A stretch of DNA of 64,000 nucleotides from Aspidiotus rigidus (Eukaryota; Arthropoda; Insecta; Hemiptera; Diaspididae), in assembly GCA_035079385.1 (NCBI GenBank), contig JAVHKY010000026.1, positions 1,364,001-1,428,000 on the forward strand, in the 5' to 3' direction. Each line of letters begins with the position of its first letter. Position 1 is the first letter of the stretch. Shown here in pieces: positions 39,206 through 51,200 of this stretch. The translations under genes were made by a program, and so were the position numbers. The notes under the pieces were generated by a model. That model saw nothing but the letters and a program-made list of their open reading frames with translations, was not told the DNA's origin and ran no database searches.

Positions 39206-42200
39206 CTACGACGTAGTGGTCGAAGGTGAATTTAACGGCTCGTGCTTTCCGCCACAAGCGCCACACGATACACCGCACAGATGACAAACTTTCAACACCG
39301 GGTAACACCATAGACACGGTAATAATATTGAAAGGAAGGTCAAGCCGACCCACCTTCTGGTGCAGCCGCTGTCGGCCGTATCGCATTCGCACGGTTGAGC
39401 AAAATTGCCCTCGGAGTCTGCCATGCAGTGGTAGACCACGGTTCGAGCGCACGGTATGCAGCTCACGGTATCGATACTCGTACGTACGTAATCCGGGGCG
39501 TACTCGCAACTACCCCTGACATTCTCCTCTGGGGTATATCTTTTACGGCAGTGCTTACAGGTTAGTCTTTGCGGCTTTTCTCCTTTCGATGAGAATTTCA
39601 ATTCGTGATCCGCTATTTTCTTCTTATACATAACAGGTGAATCTAAAGGAGGAGGGCCCGACGACAACGTTGGAGGCGGCGGCGAAACAGGTGACGGCGG
39701 CGGATAACCTATGGTTCGCCCTTTACCGGAATCGGGCAGCTTAATCGTTTTATGGTGATGCTGCTTAATATGTGGCGCAGGTTGATACAGACTATTTTGT
39801 TCGTTCGGCGTATTCATTGGTTTTTGTCGATATGATTTCAATTCGCTCTCCGAAACTGAGACTGGTGGTGTACCTCTTAACGATGAGGAATCCGTCGACG
39901 TTGGTGACACATGCCGACTATTTACTTCCGGTTTCTTTTTGTTATTGTCAATTCTGTACGGAAGTTCAATAGACTGTTGGAAAGAAAAAGAACAAATTTA
40001 ATAGCAACGTTAGTGGATATAAAATTTCTTTCCCAGAAAAGACCGCAAATGTGAGAAGTTTGCCAATACAGAGACGTACCTTCGACCATATGCTCGTCAA
40101 CCCCCGTCATGGGTTACGAAATACTCTGTCGCTAACCTACGTTGCGTATTTTCGCTTTTTTACGCTTGGAATATAAAAGAGAACTCGTTTGAACGGATGC
40201 TACGTTACGTCATCGTTACTACACTCGTAGGAAGTTCTTTGTATTTTCAAATTTTAGAAAAACGTGAAACGGAAATACTTAACGACATGAAGTAAGGGGG
40301 AAGTGGCCACTGAAGTATATGAAAATTAAATTGAAAAGGGAACACGAGTGAAAGAAATTAATCTCGGTTAACGAGATGATGAAGAGATAAAAATTCCGAA
40401 ACATGGAAGCTCGAGAATACGAGTGCAACGATTTGGACTGTGAACGAGATGAGATTTGACCATGAGATAGAAATTAGTACAGGAGGACGTCAGTTTCTGA
40501 ACCGACGTCGAGAAAGAGATTGAAACGTTTTCAGACCTTGAGCACGGGACAACAGATTCAATCGGTTGTAAATGAAGTGACCCCAAACCCTGAGTAGCAA
40601 TTTTTTTCGTCGAGAGTTTTCCCTTCTTCGACGATTTACAAAGATCAATTATTTTCCTCTCTTCTTATACATAGCTCGTAAGTCTAAACTTCTTCATGGA
40701 CCTCCCTCCTCCTTCCTATATACAGATCAAGGTCGAGGTTTTTCTAAGTTTCTAACTAGCTCGAGTCTGAAGGAATTTTGAGTAGAGTATTGCAACTATG
40801 TGAAAGCCAAAACCTGAATTCAGCTAGAGCTGAGAAGCAGCTTTATTTGAACCTTACCGAGCTAAAAGCCGTAGTAAGCCAACTTTTTTTTTCAGCTTTT
40901 CCAATTTCTTTGCAGAATACAAAATCACAAAGATAATAAAAATTTGTTCCGGTTCAGTTCAGCCGTTCACCGTAGAGAAGCCTGCAGTGCAGTCTTCCAA
41001 TGATGGTGAACACAAACTGGAGAACAGGGGCGTATTTACGGGTATATTTTTTTTGGGAGGGGGAGGGGGGGCTTCCATTGTTCAAAAATTTTTTTCTTCG
41101 CTTCGCTCGTGAAATATGGTCAAATGAACAATTTCAGTCTTTTTTGAAGGTTTTTTTCTTTTTTTTGAGGGGGGGGGGGCGTTTCCCCTGTTTCCCCCCG
41201 TAAATACGTCCCTGGGAGAATAGTATCTTCGACAAGTATGTCAAAACCTCAATTCTCCTTATTATTTTATCTGATCAGCCGAAAATCGGCTGAAGTGAGC
41301 CGAAAGCCAGTCGAATTATTCCAATAGCTAAAGGCCAAAAGCCAAATGTTTCAAGGCTGTAATTTCAAACCGAAAGCTAAAGCTGAAATTTTTGGTGGCA
41401 ATACTTCGATTTTGAGATAAAAGAGGGCAGGGAAAAAGAAGTGGAATGTCACAGAAAAGGTATCTCAATTGCTCCACTGGATTCACCTCGTTATTAAAAC
41501 TCCGATCTTAAACCTATCATACGGGTGGGGTTTTTGGCGAAAATTGCCGTCCCATCGTCTGCAAACCTAACCTGACTTGACTTTGACCTTATTTACAGAT
41601 TCTGAACAACTACACCCAAAAAGTGGAGTCGTACATTGCAGAGAGTGGATACCTTTGACCATATATAGTGATAAGAGCCCACAGACTCCTACAGGATACC
41701 CTTAACTCAATCACTACATGGACATCAAAAAGAGGATTCAGATTTTCTTCCTCGAAAACCTACTCAGTTATTTTCAAAAAAAGAAATCCTATCCCCTCCT
41801 TACCTCCTCTAATTCTACAAAACTTTCAAATCCCATCTCGTAACTACGGCAAACTTCTCGGCTTACATTTTGACCAAAAACTTACCTGGGCCCCCCACAT
41901 TAAAACCCTCAAAGCCAAATGCACACGCGCTCTAAACATAATAAAATACATATCTCATCCATCTAAAGGCTGCAACAGAAAGTTACTCCTTCTTCTATAC
42001 AAAAGTCTTATTCGCTCAAAATTAGATTATGGTTCCCCGATCTACAACACCGTCCTTGCCTTACTCGACCCCATCCAGACATCTTCTCTCAGGATTACCT
42101 TGGGAGCTTATCGCACCAGCCCCAAACTTAGCCTATGTACAGAAGCCCCAGATCCTCCCCTTCACTTTCGAAGGCTCATCCTAACCTCCAACTTTTTATC

Positions 42201-45200
42201 CTCTGTAGCACAATTCCCACAACTTCCAATCTTTAACCGAATCTTTCACCACAATCACAACCAATCCTCCACCAAACATATTCGCCTTCAATTCAATCAC
42301 CTGATCAACAAACCGTTCATAGCACATCCCCTAGAACCCATATACACAACCTTCCCCCCTTGGACCTTCCCTCAACCTAAAATACGCCTAGATCTCACAG
42401 AAATCCCAAAATCTGACAAACCTGGTTTTACCCAACATATCAACCAACTACTTCAAGAATACCCTGACCATTCACTTTGCCTCACCGATGGATCGAAAAC
42501 ATCTACTAAAGCAGCTTACGCATACTCCATCGACGGGGAAATATCTTCTCATCGCATCCGAAATATAGCCTCTATTTCTACAGCCGAACTGATGGCCATT
42601 TTTTCCTGCCTTTCCCACCTCTCTCAACTACCCTCAAACGGTAAATTCATTATTCTCACTGACTCACTTTCTTCACTCCACTCCCTCACAGACGCATACA
42701 ACTCCAACCCTATAATCCAACGCATCTTCCTCACACTACACACTTTGGAAACAATCAACACTCAAATTATCTTCATATGGATCCCTGGACACACCAATTT
42801 CCCCGACCACGACGCAGTTGATCAAGCCGCTAAACAAGCTACCTCCCTCAGTCAAATAACTGATAATTCACCCCTACCAACCCTAGATTACAAAAATTAC
42901 TATCGTTCTCTCATCACACAATCATGGAACACTCTTTGGGAAAATCAAACAAATAATAAACTTCTCAGTATCAAAAAAACCCCGGTTCCTTGGGTATCCT
43001 CCATTCAAAACACAAGAAGAGAAGAAGTAATTCTCTCTCGTCTCAGAATTGGTCACACAAAAATTACTCACACCCACCTCATCAGTCCCTACATCCTAAC
43101 CCCTCCTTCATGTCCCCACTGTCAAAAAGACAAATTAACAGTGGAACACTTTTTTTCATGCCCCAGACTTTTACCCCTTCACTCTTCTTCGGATACCCCC
43201 TCTTCACTCACCCAAGCACTCAAAAACAACCAGGACATCATTTCGAATACCCTACATTACCTAAGACAAACTGACTTTTACGCTCACATCTGAACACATA
43301 CATCGACTATACCTCTACAACCTTCTACATACACACATTGTAAACTTTGACACACCATTACCTGAAGCAGTTACACTCGACATTATATTCCATCCTCTTA
43401 TCCTTCCTCACTTTTCCTTACTCTACCAACTTCCTTAAAACCTCCCTTTCTTATGTGTTATTTGTAATATTACTTTCATAACTTTTGTAACGCCGAGCCA
43501 ATAGCCCTCGTGCAGCTCTAGTGCTCGTAAAAAAAAAAAAAAAAGTATGGTGGAACACTCCGCTTGGGTCCCACGGCGTTAAAAGTAGCACTGGGCGTGG
43601 CTTATATCATCCTTACCCCGTTGATAACTCGTCATTTACGTATTACATCGGTGGTCTATGTTACTATATGGTCCAAGGTGGATACTAAGAGCTGAAGAAG
43701 GCTACGACCCAGCAACACCAGAATGAAAGAACGCTTCGAGGTGAATTCGGTAGCATCAAAATTCAAGAGGCTTGTAAAACTTCACAAAGCGAACCGTCAG
43801 TTGAGACCGCTGGTTAATAGCATCCCATTACCAACAGCAAAGATCGTGGCCAGATTCTTGAAAGAAAACTACCAGTTTGCCAAAAGTACTCTTCAAGCTA
43901 ACCAATAGAGAAGAATATTAAACTTGAGATATTTTCAATTTTAAGAGAGACTTAAAAACAGTTCGAGATTCCGTGGAAGCGGGACTTGAAAGAAATTTCT
44001 GCTTTAGAGCCATATATAAAAAAATTTTCGAACTTCGGAGTTAAACTTGAAAAAAACCTATGACTTGGAAAATTTCAATTTCTGACGTATGTATCTATAA
44101 ATTCACGTAGAAGAAGGGGAAGGTAACTGATGAAGTGTGAAAAATTCGACCATAGAAACACACATACGGTAAGATAAACTCGAAAAACTTCAAGTTCCCA
44201 GATCCTACAGAGGTGGGTTTTTGGAAAAATTTCGAGCTCTGAATCATCACAATGCCGCAAAAGAATATATTAAGTTACAACGTAAATGTTCATAGTCAAT
44301 GTATGTGGGTTTGTCTCCGTCCTCTTCCAAATCGATAATTTAGCTCGGTGGTTAAATTTGTCCACGCTTCTCCCTCTTCTAAGAACCCGCTCTCACTTTA
44401 GTTGGGGGATATCCTTCGTGCTCATGTCTAATTTAGGAACTTGGAATACCCATATAAAGAGGTGCGCGACATTATCAGAACATGACGACACTATGCGAGT
44501 TTGGAAGATTTTGACTGAGGAACAGAGAAGGAAAGTTGTGTGAATTATGAGAAGAATTTGCAAATTATTCTCAATTCCGAAGACGGGGACTTGAAAAAAT
44601 CTCGGATTAAGTCACACCTGACCTATTTGAGAGAATTTCAAAAATACAAGTTTACAAGCTACATACGGAAGATATTTACTTGAGTCATTGATTTGTAAGA
44701 CCAGACAATTACTCCCCCACTAGCAGGCTAAAAGAATAAATAAATTATATCCACGAATACTTCTTTGTCTCACACGGGGTCGGCAATGATACTCGTACTA
44801 ACTTCCGATCACTTTTCTTCATTCAACAATAAGGGTAGGCAACAACGATATTAGCGTTGAAGACTGTCGTCGTCATTTAGTTTCAATTCATGATCACCTA
44901 ATTATCAGTATATCGAGAAAAAGTAACAAAAATAATTTTAAAAATACTCCATCATTCTCAATTATAAATTCCTCGATTTTCTTCCAAGATTAACTCGTCA
45001 ATTTTTAAAAACCATTGAAAATAAATGAGATTTAAAATAACCCGTAAAGACATCCTAATCAGTTGAATAGCTGCGCAAAATTGAAATATGAAAGTGCCTC
45101 ATTCTTTCCTCGCCTAATTTGAATTTTTTCCACCCTACAGATGTACTTTGGAATCTTCACGTTTCACACCCTTGTCTAACCGAAAATTGGAATGTTTCGC

Positions 45201-48200
45201 GTATCAGCGAAAATCAAAAACATTGCATCATCTTTTACACTAGGCGGAGGAAGGAATAAGAAACAAATTGCCTTCGAATCAAGCCCGATTAAAATTCAAT
45301 TTCGGAAGAATACTCCGAAAAGACTCCAGTTCAACGTCCGTCTTGCACGTCATTTATCTAACAATCTACAACGCCGTTTTTCTTTTCTTTTTTTTTCAAC
45401 GATACCTTCGTACATTTGTAAAACTCATGTTTAATGGTTTATTATTGTGCCTCTAAGGAGATTGGCAAATTTCACAGAAGGTAAAAATACATCAAATTAA
45501 ACTTACCATGAAAACGTCGTTATCACATTCATGACCCACGGAAGTAGGTAGCAAATCTATTCCTGGAAAACATATGGACGAGATTAAATATCGGAAAATA
45601 AATCGCGGAATAGTAATAAGGGCGAAAAAGAACATTTTTTCCATACAAAGGGCAATTTAGTTGCGAATAATTACCTGCTGACAATTCCACTAAAGCCCCC
45701 ATAATACCACGATCGAATACACGACCGTCTGCAGCCGTTTGAAATATCAAACCCACGCGTTTTCCACCATTATACCAATTATGAAACGTAGGCATCACTT
45801 TGTTGTATTCAAAATCTTTACACACGACGCAACGGAAAACCAACTGAAAATAACAGAACGTACAGAACTCAGTATCAATTTTTCAAAGGTCAATTCCTAC
45901 ATAGCACGAATCCACCATGCATAAAGAGTAGTCAAAAAGCGTATGTTCTACGAGATAACTACATATTATATTATACCAACGTGCGCTGCCGGTCTGAAAA
46001 TCTTGCCATAACATTTTCTAGAAATTAGTAACCGAAAAACAAGTGGATTTGCACATCCCCAATCACAATACTAGCTTCTACCGACTCTTCTATCTGAGAG
46101 GAGGAAAGTTCTCCACTTTACTTAGTCATGGGACCCCCCGTCGAGGTTTCTTTCTGCTCTTATAACATTGAGATTTCGGAAGCTTGATATCAAACATTTT
46201 TCCCAAGTCTAGCGTCGATAGACTCTCAATCTTCAAGCTCTTCGTAAAACTCAAGTTTGTACCATGACTTTTGCTTCAGTATCTGAATTACTCCACCACC
46301 CACTGACCCCACGTCACTTATTCAGCCACGCCGCGAGTATGACCAGCACTTTGACCTTCCACTCATCACCTACTTCATATGGCCAGGCCGCGCTACGAAT
46401 ATTTCAAACCTACCTAGGAGAACATATTTGATGCTCCTCACTCTCATCATCTTTTGAAGTCATAGATCTACCAGCTCCAGCTCAAAACTTATTTTAACAG
46501 GTGTAGGACGGGGTTAGGTCAAAGAAATCGTATTGCCGTCGATATACTCTCTTCTTGAACTCACAACGTCATCTTCCTCAACAACTACGCATGTAATAAT
46601 GAGATCTAGCCAACTCAATTTTAGTTCTTCCAGCAGAAACCGACGGACTCTTTCTCGGCTTCTTCAGTCTTTTCGTTAAAACTTTTTCCACATTATAGGA
46701 TGATGGAAGGGTAGTATTTCGGTAACACACGTCCAGCGCACGGACAATCTTCCTTTTTCTGACCAATCATAATTAGATAAAATAGTTTTATTAAATACGA
46801 CCACTTACTTCATCATCGATTAACCTATTCGCGTATATGATAAATTCATATCTGCCATTATTCATCGTAGTATTATTTATTGATCTTTCGGGACAACTAC
46901 CCGCTGGCGCACCAGGTAGAGACGACACGGATGTTGCTGTGGGTGCATCAGGTATGCAGGTCAGTATCGGAGGTCCTTGAACAGGACGCTTGACGATACA
47001 CACGTTCGACAAGCCTCCAGCACCTATCGGTACCCAGCCTTCTGAATTATCGTCTCTCTCCATTGCAACGGCTCGCAGCCGCACCAACACCGTCCCGTTG
47101 CAACCACTGCGAAAATATCAAACAAATACATGAGAAACATACATCAACTTCAAGAGTATAATCGATAAGGTGGATTGAATTCCTCGCCAAAAAGAAAAGA
47201 AGAGATTGAAAAATGAACCGATTCAAAATGTAATTAAATGGTTGTGCAAATGAAAGTCTCTCAGTAGGCTCAAGCTCGACGACAGGTTTCTCTGATGGTT
47301 CCAACGATTTCTGGATTTAATCGAGTCTACGATTGCATAATATGGCACGCATCCCCTTGATGATGTAAGTTGAGAATGGGAACGTCTCTTTCCCCTCTCA
47401 GTGAAATGCCGTTTCATTTGGTTTGACCTCCTATCTCTCCTAATTTGAAGTAAAACTTTCAAAATGAGATTTCGGTCGGTCAGCGTAGTATCGTCGATAT
47501 TTGTAGCTCTCGCTTTTGTCTAAAAATCTGTTATTCCTGCCGCGTCATTCCACGGATTACTGATAAGGAAAGCAAGGGACAATGCTATTTGAAATAATTA
47601 TCTAAAAATCATTTTCTGTTATAAAAATTAATCCAGATCGATTTGAAGAAACCTTTCGCCCGCCACTCGCACTGCCCATCAATCATCCCGTTCATTGGGC
47701 GCGATACTAGGGTTTTCGTCCAAAATTGTTTCTTTTCTTCTACACAGGAGGTTATTAGCTGAGGAAAAAATATTGGAGTAGGATGGACTTGTAATAGTTT
47801 GTGAATCGGAGCAAGTTTAAAGTGTTAGTGTTGGATTCTGAGTGGTTGGAGAAGACGCAGAGAAGGTTCGAGAGGATACAGAAAATGATTTTCTGAAGAA
47901 AATATGCAAGAGGAATAAGTTTTTCCTACGAAGGTGGAGGGCCAGGAGTAAGGAGTGGGTTAGATGGGTATGCCCATGCTACGAATATTTCCCCAGAGCG
48001 TGAAAAACGAAGTCAAAAGGACCAGGGGGTTGGATACTTTTTTGTCAAACGAAGTTTACAGTCGGGTTGAGAAGACTGAAGGTTGTATCATGATGAGATA
48101 ATTAAAGAACGATGGTAGGATTCTAAGTCAGAGGCTGGAGAAATTGAAGGATCAGTAATTGAGGAGGAGAGCAAAGCTGACTTGGCTGTTAGGTCCACTG

Positions 48201-51200
48201 CGTCGTGTTCCGAGAGGCCGATATGTCCAGGAATCTGGAGGAAGGCAATCGGAAGATGGTGAGGGTCTTAAGATATGCACGAGGTTGATAATGCACTGAA
48301 CGATAAGGGTTGGTATTTCACGGTTTGGAGAGAGGAAAAAGAGTCGGAAAGGAAAGAAAACTTACAAGACCTCACGTATCCAATAGACTTCTTAAATAAA
48401 TATTGAGCGATGGTTTTATACAAAATTCATTTGGTGGAAACTCTTTTTAAATATTCATGAAGCTTTTCAGTTTGTTTCTAAAGAAAACTACCGAACACAA
48501 TAATATTTCCAATTAGCCTTCAAATATTCATAATACAGCACAGTTGAAAATACGTTGATATTCCCTACCCTAGGCCCTGCCAGCGACAAGCATCGTCTAC
48601 CTTCGATTCTACCATTACGATCTCCACACGCTAGCGCCGAAAGTAGATTGAGGAGCTGTCTACAAAAAGAATTCAGTCTTAGATAGATTTTTGAACTATT
48701 TTCTTGAAAAAGGGGTTTTTCAATTGTACAAATCTACTTTATTAGTTGCTTATACAAGAGTACTTTCGGGTGTTATACCATCATCAGTTGTGTCGCAACT
48801 GGAGAACAAGGCCTTAACCGTGAGTTTTTATAGCATAACACTGTGATCTTATTGGCTATAACAATGCTGTGTTGTGATTGGTTCAATCTATTGTTCTAAA
48901 TGCTGTGTTTCTATTAGCTACCTGGATTCCTGCCGTCTCATTGATTGCTTTCGTTCTTCTTCTCTCGTCCAATCACCAGGCCGAATAATTTTTCGCTGTC
49001 AAATGTGATTACATTGTTCAAGAGGCAGGCTTTCTTCCTCTTGGCTTTTGCAATCTTCATTTGTTCCCAGAGTTTTCTTCTCTTTGTGCGATTCTCTACG
49101 TGTATGACTTCAAATATTCCCTCTCCATCGTGGTTTTCATCGTTACAGTGTTTCCCAAACAGTGACTTGCCATCGTCTTTCTCCCTCGACGTTTTGTGCT
49201 CCTTTCTCCTGATCTCAAACTTTCTCCTAGTCTCACCGATATAGATCCCCTCGCACTGTTCACAACTGAGCTTGTACACTCCGCTCAAGCCTTCCTTGTC
49301 TTTTTGTTCCGTCTGGTCATTGCTGATTCTCTTCACCATGGGTTGGTTATTCTGGATACCCACATTCACGTCGTAGCATTGAACGCCTTTATCACCTTGT
49401 TTGTGTACTTTCCTATATATGGTATCGATTCTGTGTACTTTCCCACTATGCTATCATGGGTTCCTTTCTTTGTTTCCATTTTCCCAAAGACTCCCTCCAC
49501 CACACATCTGCGGTAGGCCTTGGCTTCAGCGATCTGCTTTACTAGAACAACCTGATTTTGACAAAGGCGGACAAAGGCAGCACGGTAGTGGTAATGGAGA
49601 AGGAGGACTACACCCAAAAAGTGGAGTCGTACGTCGCAGTTAATGGATACCAAGAGCTGGCAAGGGACCCAACACGGAAATACCAAGATGAACTGAAAGC
49701 TGTGTTGAAACGGAACAATGTACCCGGCAATGGAAGGACGCTTGAGATGAACCCGGTTGCACCAAAACTCAAGGGGCTTGTAAAACTCCACAAAGCAAAC
49801 CGTCCGATGAGACCCCTGGTCAACAGCATTCAATCACCATGCTACAAGATAGCAAAGATCGTAGCCACATTCCTGAAAGAAAACTACCAGTTTGCACCCA
49901 GACGAAGTATCAGAAACAACGGAGAGCTGATTGAGCAAATGAACAAGTTGGAAATCAGGAGTAACGACAAGCTGACATCCTTTGATGTGACTAATACGTT
50001 TGGTACCATACCGAAGGAGGAACTTCTCACTCTGCTCAAAAACAAGAGATACCATGGGAACCCCGATGGGTCGAAGTACGCCAACATAGTGGAGGAGATC
50101 TTGAGCCAGAATTACTGCCGCTTCAATAACAGGTTCTACAGTCAGGAAAGGGGACTTGCGATGGGATCACCGCTGTCACCAATACTGGCGGAGATATTCA
50201 TGAATGATATGGAAAACAAGATATTGAAGGGCAGCAAGTTCAGAAACTCGATCAAACACTGGGCCAGATATGTAGATGATATCCTAATTGTGTGGTCAGG
50301 CACTGATAGACAGGTGGATCTATTCCTTTCAGAAATGAACGCGCGAATGAGAGCATCAAATTCACAGTGGAAAAAGGCAATGAGACCATGAACTATTTGG
50401 ACCTTACACTCACAATGGAGAACAATAGGATAGAATACAAAATCTACAGGAAGCCGACGCATACTGACACCATCATCCCAAATGACTCCTACCACCACCC
50501 CAGGCACAAGTTAGCGGCAATCTAGAACTACTGCTATCGGGCAAATTCTATCCTCACGAACAACGAAGAGAAGAGGAAAGAGATCGAGATAGTAAAGCAG
50601 AACGCAGAAGCCAATGGCTACCGCAGATGTGTGGCGGAGGGAGTCTTTGGGAAAATGGAAACAAAGAAAGGAACCCATGATAGCATAGTGGGAAAGTACT
50701 GTGGATCGATACCATATAGAGGAAAGTACACAAACAAGGTGATAAAGGCGTTCAATGGCTACGACGTGAATGTGGGTATCCAGAATAACCAACCCATGGT
50801 GAAGAGCAAAGTCATATATATTACTAACGTAACAAGTTGTGCATCTTCCTAAAGACTCAATGAATACAAAAAAAATGTAACGAAATTTATCACTATAGGC
50901 GCGCAGCGTCGCATTGCTTATGCTCTTATGGGAGAAATACACGTAAAAAGTATGTTTAGAAACTGCGTGTTATCTCCAAAAATCGATCTACACCTACCTA
51001 TTTTTTCTTTTGAATATTAAAGACGAGGCTTCCAGCTTTTTTTTAAGCCATACATGAATATAAACAGTTCATTAGAATTTTAGAAATTAAAATTTGAAAA
51101 ATACGTTTTCTCCATCGTCAGCCAGCTATTTCCAAAAAACTCGTGAGCAATGCTACGCCAGCGCTCAACATTCATGTTCCGTGGCAACAACATAAAACTG

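Larger units (their letters stand above)
41609..43912 (+). mobile_element. Penelope-like element fragment D, interrupted
   Basis: Two pieces, 41609-41652 and 43678-43912, align end to end with the reverse transcriptase of PLE copy B (49608-49660 and 49661-49885). The right piece encodes VASKFKRLVKLHKANRQLRPLVNSI, then KIVARFLKENYQF. It then jumps directly to AAGTACTCTT and the element's 3' tail, so everything from mid-RT to the terminal ribozyme is deleted. The gap between the pieces is a later insertion. Confidence 0.75.
48704..49544 (-). mobile_element. Penelope-like element copy A (3' half, inverted)
   Basis: Minus-strand copy covering the region from just after the RT to the element's 3' end. 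It is a mirror image of the 3' half of copy B (50588-51947, minus its MITE). The arms meet near 49544, giving a large inverted repeat with arms of about 840 bp. The coding part has one single-base deletion near 49380. It retains the uninterrupted site into which the MITE of copy B was inserted. Confidence 0.8.

Noticed and set aside
39135..39509. Minus-strand frame overlapping the Spred last exon
   Set aside because: Shadow of the cysteine-rich Sprouty coding sequence in another frame.
40020..40140. Possible extra Spred exon in intron 4 (MTGVDEHMVEG frame with GTACGT donor)
   Set aside because: Phase does not fit the flanking exons and every upstream acceptor leads to a stop; direct joining of 45507 to 39973 is in frame.
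49366..49833. 155-codon minus-strand open frame across the PLE junction
   Set aside because: Its first two thirds are antisense to the copy B RT and only the end is real PLE linker; a chimera created by the inverted junction.
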